Source: Spirochaetales bacterium (GTDB lineage Bacteria > Spirochaetota > Spirochaetia > DTKZ01). Taken from it: 9,865 nucleotides of DNA. The stretch covers positions 1 through 9,865 of the forward strand of contig JAGODW010000033.1 in NCBI GenBank assembly GCA_017998025.1, written 5' to 3'. The translations under genes were made by a program, and so were the position numbers. Shown piece after piece: positions 5,971-9,865 of the stretch. Each line of letters opens with the position of its first letter. Positions within the stretch are counted from its first letter, which is position 1. Below the pieces are notes generated by a model. That model worked only from the letters and a program-made list of their open reading frames with translations, was not told where the DNA came from and ran no database searches.

Positions 5971-6084
5971 TTAGCGCTTTCCAGGTTTTCACCTCCTTTC
6001 CTGGAAGCCTTCAGATGATGTGAATCATCAGTTTCTGTATGTTGCCCTTCAGGTTTTTACCTCCTTTCCTGAAGGGCTTTTTTT
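5971..6084 (+). ncRNA. Candidate structured RNA with two anti-Shine-Dalgarno loops
   Basis: Three hairpins occur in a row. H1: arms 5978-5985 and 6000-6007 (8 pairs, one G-T wobble) enclose a 14-nt loop. H2: GATGAT/ATCATC (6014-6019 and 6024-6029) enclose GTGA, a GNRA-type tetraloop. H3: a perfect 10-bp stem (6044-6053 and 6068-6077) encloses another 14-nt loop and is followed by seven T. The H1 and H3 loops both read TTTT[C/T]ACCTCCTTT. With the first stem base, H1 matches TCACCTCCTTTC (5989-6000) and H3 matches ACCTCCTTTC (6059-6068) of the usual 16S rRNA 3' tail. The 5' end is uncertain and no strong promoter was found, though an AATAAT at 5947-5952 could serve as -10. There is no plus-strand gene for 1.3 kb upstream, so the terminator most likely ends a short RNA of about 110-130 nt. 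A cis-acting leuS leader is the alternative. Confidence 0.6.
6044..6084 (+). terminator. Rho-independent terminator before leuS
   Basis: A perfect 10-bp stem, GCCCTTCAGG (6044-6053) with CCTGAAGGGC (6068-6077), is followed directly by seven T (6078-6084) and an AT-rich tail. It acts on plus-strand transcription only, because the minus strand has no T run after the stem. It lies 25 nt before the leuS -35 box, so it would insulate leuS from upstream transcripts. The loop is unusually long for a terminator (14 nt) and carries the anti-SD sequence. Confidence 0.85.
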
Positions 6085-6108
6085 ATATATTTCCTTTTTG
6101 TTCTGTTC

Positions 6109-6137
6109 TTGCTACATCTCCCCCTTTTCGCTATCAT
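6109..6137 (+). promoter_or_regulatory. Predicted leuS promoter giving a leaderless mRNA
   Basis: TTGCTA (6109-6114) and TATCAT (6132-6137, the same -10 as predicted for htpG) are exactly 17 nt apart. Seven nt separate the -10 from ATG 6145, so the expected transcription start is the A of the ATG or the base before it. No purine-rich ribosome binding site exists upstream; the spacer is C- and T-rich. Confidence 0.6.
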
Positions 6138-6144
6138 ACCAGCC

Positions 6145-8559
6145 ATGAATAAATATCCTTTTACCGAAATTGAACAGAAGTGGCAGGCGTACTGGGAACA
6201 AAACCAAACATTCCGAACCCTAGAAGATTCCCGGGTTCCAAAGGAGAGGCGAAAATATATCCTGGATATGTTTCCCTATCCTTCCGCAGCAGGACTCCAT
6301 GTAGGGCATCCAGAGGGGTACACAGCCACAGACATTTATTGCCGATATCTGCGGATGAAAGGGTATCATGTCCTGCATCCCATGGGATTTGATTCTTTCG
6401 GACTTCCTGCAGAAAATTATGCGATAAAAACAGGAACGCATCCAAAGGCTACTACGGAAAGAAATATCGCCCGTTTTCGGGAACAGATAAAGGCTCTGGG
6501 ATTTTCCTACGACTGGAGCAGAGAGATTTCCACCCATGAACCGGAATACTATAAGTGGACACAGTGGATTTTCCTTAAGCTTTTTGAAAACGGGTTGGCC
6601 TATGAGGCTGAGGTGCCGATCAACTGGTGCCCCTCATGTAAAACAGGCCTTGCGAACGAAGAAGTGAAGGACGGCCTCTGTGACCGATGCTCTACTCCAG
6701 TTGTACGGAAAGATATTCGGCAATGGATGCTCCGCATCACCCGGTACGCAGAGAAACTGTTGGCAGATCTCGATCTGCTGGATTGGCCGGAATCAATCAA
6801 ACTGATGCAGAGGAACTGGATCGGCCGAAGCGAAGGAGCCAACGTACACTTTCCTTTGGCCGAGGGTGAGGGAACTATCGAAGTATATACAACACGTCCG
6901 GATACCCTCTTTGGGGCTACCTATATGGTCCTTGCACCGGAACATCCTCTGGTAGATAAGATAACTACTCCGGACCAGAAGAAAGCGGTAGAAGAATACA
7001 AGATTGCAGCCCGTATGAAGTCTGACCTGGAACGGACCGATCTGGCAAAGGAAAAGACAGGCGTGTTTACCGGTGCCTATGCGGTGAATCCGGTAAATGG
7101 AAAGAAGATTCCGGTATGGATCTCAGATTACATCCTTATCTCGTATGGAACCGGAGCTATTATGGCTGTTCCTGCTCATGACGAACGGGACTGGGATTTT
7201 GCCATGAAATACAACTTACCGATCATCCAGGTGGTTTCGAAAGACGGCACCTGTTACCCGATGGAGCATGCAGAAACCGAAAATGGAATCGCGGTAAACT
7301 CGGGAGAATTCAATGGATTACCCACAGAAGAATTCAAGAACCGGATCATACAGTGGCTGGAAGAGAGAGGATTAGGGAAACGGGCTGTAAACTATAAACT
7401 GAGGGACTGGGTGTTCTCCCGCCAGCGGTACTGGGGGGAGCCGATTCCCCTTGTCCACTGCAAAACCTGCGGAACTGTACCCTTGCCCTACGAGCAGCTT
7501 CCCTTAATCTTGCCCGAGGTAGAAAGCTACACTCCCACAGGAACCGGAGAGTCTCCCCTTGCCACTATCCAGGAGTGGGTACATACTACCTGTCCCCGAT
7601 GCGGGAAGGAAGCCCGACGGGAAACCAATACCATGCCTCAGTGGGCCGGATCCTGCTGGTACTACCTCCGCTACCTCGATCCTCACAACTCCAGGGAATT
7701 AGCTGACCGAAATAAGATAGCATACTGGATGCCTGTAGATCTCTATGTAGGGGGGGCAGAGCACGCTGTACTGCACCTCCTCTATGCCCGGTTCTGGCAT
7801 AAGGTGCTTTACGAACTAGGAATCGTGAACACTCCAGAACCTTTCATGCGGCTGATAAATCAGGGGATGATCCTGGGTGAAGACGGACAGAAAATGTCCA
7901 AGTCTTTAGGAAACGTAATTAATCCGGACGACATTATCCGGGATTATGGGGCAGACTCTATGCGGGTATACGAGATGTTTATGGGCCCTCTTCAAGTAAC
8001 AAAACCCTGGTCTACAAACGGGCTTGTGGGAGTGCATCGATTCCTGGACAGAATCTGGCGTCTTTCTGAGCGGCGGTTGACGGATGAGCCCTTATCCCGG
8101 GATATGGAACGGCTGCTCCATAAAAGCATCAAGAAGGTTTCTCAGGATACAGAGAATCTGGAGTTTAACACCGCTATTTCCCAGATGATGATTCTGGTAA
8201 ATGAGCTGTTTAAGCAGGAGACTCTTCCCCGAAAGGCCTGGGAAGCTTTTGTCCTTCTCCTGGCTCCTTATGCTCCCCATCTGTCTGAAGAACTATGGGA
8301 AAAATTGGGACATACTCCTTCCGTTTCTCGGGTATCGTTCCCGGAGTGGAACGAAGAACTCGCCCGGGATGATGAAGTAACCATTGTGATTCAGGTAAAT
8401 GGCAAGATGCGGGCTAAGGTACAGGCGCTGGCAGATCTTTCGGAACAGGATCTGAAAGAGCTTGCTCTGAACCAGAAGAGGATCCAGGAACTGGTAAACG
8501 GGAAAACTCCAAAAAAAATTATCACAGTTCCGAACAAACTTGTAAACATTGTGTTGTAA
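6145..8559 (+). CDS. leuS: Leucine--tRNA ligase
   Basis: Class I aminoacyl-tRNA synthetase that attaches leucine to tRNA-Leu in the cytoplasm. The 804-residue length is normal for bacteria. Motifs in order are: HVGH (52-55, the HIGH motif) in the ATP site; a zinc-type CPSC/CDRC pair (162-165, 179-182); the CP1 editing domain with TTRPDT (249-254) and [15 protein letters not shown], containing editing Asp346; a second CKTC/CPRC pair (439-442, 483-486); [18 protein letters not shown] (534-551); KMSKS (583-587); the anticodon-binding helical domain; and the C-terminal domain with VNGKMRAKV (751-759). The start is ATG 6145, giving the usual MNKYPF beginning. An upstream in-frame TTG (6109) falls in the -35 box and adds a non-conserved extension. 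All catalytic and editing elements look intact. It is probably co-transcribed with the M24 peptidase gene 26 bp downstream. Confidence 0.98.
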   Translation: MNKYPFTEIEQKWQAYWEQNQTFRTLEDSRVPKERRKYILDMFPYPSAAGLHVGHPEGYTATDIYCRYLRMKGYHVLHPMGFDSFGLPAENYAIKTGTHPKATTERNIARFREQIKALGFSYDWSREISTHEPEYYKWTQWIFLKLFENGLAYEAEVPINWCPSCKTGLANEEVKDGLCDRCSTPVVRKDIRQWMLRITRYAEKLLADLDLLDWPESIKLMQRNWIGRSEGANVHFPLAEGEGTIEVYTTRPDTLFGATYMVLAPEHPLVDKITTPDQKKAVEEYKIAARMKSDLERTDLAKEKTGVFTGAYAVNPVNGKKIPVWISDYILISYGTGAIMAVPAHDERDWDFAMKYNLPIIQVVSKDGTCYPMEHAETENGIAVNSGEFNGLPTEEFKNRIIQWLEERGLGKRAVNYKLRDWVFSRQRYWGEPIPLVHCKTCGTVPLPYEQLPLILPEVESYTPTGTGESPLATIQEWVHTTCPRCGKEARRETNTMPQWAGSCWYYLRYLDPHNSRELADRNKIAYWMPVDLYVGGAEHAVLHLLYARFWHKVLYELGIVNTPEPFMRLINQGMILGEDGQKMSKSLGNVINPDDIIRDYGADSMRVYEMFMGPLQVTKPWSTNGLVGVHRFLDRIWRLSERRLTDEPLSRDMERLLHKSIKKVSQDTENLEFNTAISQMMILVNELFKQETLPRKAWEAFVLLLAPYAPHLSEELWEKLGHTPSVSRVSFPEWNEELARDDEVTIVIQVNGKMRAKVQALADLSEQDLKELALNQKRIQELVNGKTPKKIITVPNKLVNIVL

Positions 8560-8585
8560 CAGCACGATTATCGAGAATCAGTAGA

Positions 8586-9746
8586 ATGATAGAAAACAAA
8601 TCTTCTTCCTACAACGATAGGCGGCAAAAAATTGCACAAAGAATGGTAGAAGAAAAAGTGGATCTCCTAATTCTGGAAGACGCAGAGGGGATGAGAGATC
8701 CGGCCCTCCGGTATCTTACCGGTCATCCCCAGGATGCTCTCTTTTTCCTTTGTTCCGACAGTACCTCACTCCTTGTCCCCTGGGATGTTCCCTTAGCCCA
8801 TATCTATGCCCGGGTTGAGAAGATAATCCCCTATAACAAGTTTGACCGTTTGCCTGCAAAGGCTATTCCTGGTGTCCTGAGACAGTGGGGAATAGATCCC
8901 AAACAACCTCTAACGATAGAGATTGGAAAGAATCAGCCGTATACCGCCGTAGTGGAATTACAAAAGGTTCTGGAAGAACAGTTCCCCTCCATCACCCTCC
9001 TCTGCCGTAAGAAAGGCATTCATTCTTTCGTGGAACAATGCAGACAGGTAAAAGATTTAGAAGAGCTCTCTTATATTGAAATGGCGGGAGAACTCACCAA
9101 TAAGGTGTTGAACAGTCTGGAAACTCTTCTCTTAGAAAAAGGAGAGGTGCAGGAAACAGAAGTTGCCTTATTCCTGGAAGGAGAAGCGCGGCGATTAGGA
9201 TCGGAAGGTACCAGCTTCGAAACCCTCGCAGCAGGGCCCGAACGAAGCTTTGCCATCCATGCCTACCCGACCTTTGGCAAGGGGTGGTTTAAAAACAAGA
9301 CCCTCCCGGGTCTTTCTATCCTGGACTTCGGGCTCTGGTATCAAGGCTACACTTCAGATGTAACCCTTACCCTGGCAACAGGACCTCTCACAAACCGAAT
9401 GCTCCTCCTCCTATCTCTGGTGCAGGAGGCCTATGAAGAAGCCCTATCCCTCTCCCGTCCCGGAGTAGGTACCTGGGAAATTGCAGAAAGGGTCCAAACC
9501 CTCTTTCAAAAACAGGGCCTCGTTATGCCCCACTCGCTGGGACACGGCATCGGCCTGGAGGTGCACGAGCTTCCTTTTTTCCGCAGCCCGGATTCTGGAG
9601 GAGCGGTTCTTGAGCCGGGGATGGTATTTACTCTGGAGCCGGGGCTGTATGAAGCAGGCACAGGCGGGGTACGGCTTGAAAACGATATTCTTATTACCGA
9701 AACAGGGCACAAGGTTCTAACAAAATCTCGGATTCTGTGCGGGTGA
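8586..9746 (+). CDS. M24-family Xaa-Pro peptidase
   Basis: Predicted cytosolic metallopeptidase of the Xaa-Pro aminopeptidase/dipeptidase type, which splits the bond before proline in peptides. The 386 residues form an N-terminal creatinase-like domain (about 10-150) and a C-terminal pita-bread catalytic domain (about 160-382). All five dinuclear metal ligands are visible: Asp247 and Asp258 in LDFGLWYQGYTSDVTL, His320 in HSLGHGIGLEVHE, Glu351 in TLEPGLY and Glu365 in VRLENDILIT. His316 and His327 fit the usual assisting histidines. It follows leuS by 26 bp without a terminator or a good promoter of its own, so it is likely in the leuS transcript. Its start has no convincing Shine-Dalgarno (only AGTAGA nearby). 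PepP, PepQ and related proteins cannot be told apart here, so no symbol is given. Confidence 0.92.
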   Translation: MIENKSSSYNDRRQKIAQRMVEEKVDLLILEDAEGMRDPALRYLTGHPQDALFFLCSDSTSLLVPWDVPLAHIYARVEKIIPYNKFDRLPAKAIPGVLRQWGIDPKQPLTIEIGKNQPYTAVVELQKVLEEQFPSITLLCRKKGIHSFVEQCRQVKDLEELSYIEMAGELTNKVLNSLETLLLEKGEVQETEVALFLEGEARRLGSEGTSFETLAAGPERSFAIHAYPTFGKGWFKNKTLPGLSILDFGLWYQGYTSDVTLTLATGPLTNRMLLLLSLVQEAYEEALSLSRPGVGTWEIAERVQTLFQKQGLVMPHSLGHGIGLEVHELPFFRSPDSGGAVLEPGMVFTLEPGLYEAGTGGVRLENDILITETGHKVLTKSRILCG

Positions 9747-9768
9747 TCCCCGGCAGGTTGGAATGGTT

Positions 9769-9865
9769 TTATTTCGAAAACGTATAAGGATCAGAACTAA
9801 CGGAAACGAGCACTTTTCCTGTTTCAGAAACCTGCACTATCAACCTACATCCCTGGCTATAATAT
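9769..9865 (-). CDS. C-terminal end of an unidentified convergent gene
   Basis: One minus-strand frame is open from the window edge to a TAA at 9769-9771 and reads 31 residues: YYSQGCRLIVQV, then SETGKVLVSVSSDPYTFSK. The alternation of hydrophobic and polar residues looks like a beta hairpin and is protein-like, while the other minus frames stop quickly. It would end 22 bp from the M24 peptidase stop, a normal convergent spacing. The stretch is too short to identify, and chance openness over 31 codons is quite possible. Confidence 0.4.
   Translation of the reverse strand, partial: YYSQGCRLIVQVSETGKVLVSVSSDPYTFSK

Noticed and set aside
5951..5974. A seven-codon frame (MKPISVN) ending just before H1
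   Set aside because: No ribosome binding site, no leucine codons and no clear promoter; too short to support.
5986..6067. Minus-strand GGAGG sequences opposite the hairpin loops as real ribosome binding sites
   Set aside because: No start codon follows at a workable distance in either case, and no minus-strand reading frame begins there.
5971..6108. T-box riboswitch upstream of leuS
   Set aside because: No stem I architecture, no T-box consensus and no specifier loop are visible; the region is too short.
6039..6152. A 37-codon plus-strand frame from ATG 6039 with several leucine codons, ending just inside leuS, as a leucine leader peptide
   Set aside because: It runs through the terminator stem, T tract and leuS promoter, has no ribosome binding site, and its length is explained by the lack of stops in T/C-rich DNA.
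9858..9863. Perfect TATAAT near the right edge as a plus-strand promoter
   Set aside because: No acceptable -35 at 16-18 nt, and the site falls inside a probable minus-strand coding end.

Overview
The window looks like chromosomal backbone from an anaerobic bacterium of moderate GC. My best guess is a spirochaete of the Treponema/Spirochaeta lineage. The basis is the gene style: an exported lipoprotein with a C-terminal lipobox cysteine, a half-ferritin beside an anaerobe-type thioredoxin, and a paired DUF4230 set. This assignment is inference and is not proven by any marker here. No tRNA, rRNA, CRISPR array, insertion sequence or phage gene is visible.

Layout. At 1-1321 (minus) lies the N-terminal two thirds of the Hsp90 chaperone HtpG, cut by the window edge. 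Upstream of it on the same strand (1388-2308) is an uncharacterised exported protein. A 63-bp divergent gap separates this from a two-gene plus-strand operon (2372-3709) of DUF4230-type envelope proteins, one a lipoprotein and one membrane-anchored. Next come two single genes, each with a good promoter: a 102-residue half-ferritin/rubrerythrin-like protein (3814-4122) and a WCGPC thioredoxin (4232-4588). A minus-strand M29-type metallo-aminopeptidase (4656-5861) converges on the thioredoxin gene. The 283-bp gap 5862-6144 holds the aminopeptidase promoter, two operator-like palindromes, a candidate structured small RNA ending in an intrinsic terminator, and the leuS promoter. leuS (6145-8559) is followed after 26 bp by an M24 Xaa-Pro-type peptidase (8586-9746). 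A short C-terminal piece of a minus-strand gene probably occupies 9769-9865.

The genes are mostly housekeeping: protein folding (HtpG), redox and iron handling (thioredoxin, half-ferritin), peptide breakdown (M29 and M24 peptidases) and leucine charging (LeuS).

The most unusual element is the candidate RNA at about 5971-6084. It has two near-duplicate stem-loops with 14-nt loops that contain the anti-Shine-Dalgarno sequence of the 16S rRNA 3' tail (ACCTCCTTTC). A hairpin with a GTGA tetraloop lies between them, and the second anti-SD hairpin doubles as a rho-independent terminator. The stems differ by compensatory changes, which supports folding as RNA. The next gene, leuS, has no Shine-Dalgarno sequence, and its promoter places the transcription start at or next to the ATG. 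The DUF4230 lipoprotein gene has the same arrangement. The window therefore pairs a possible SD-binding RNA with genes predicted to be translated without an SD.
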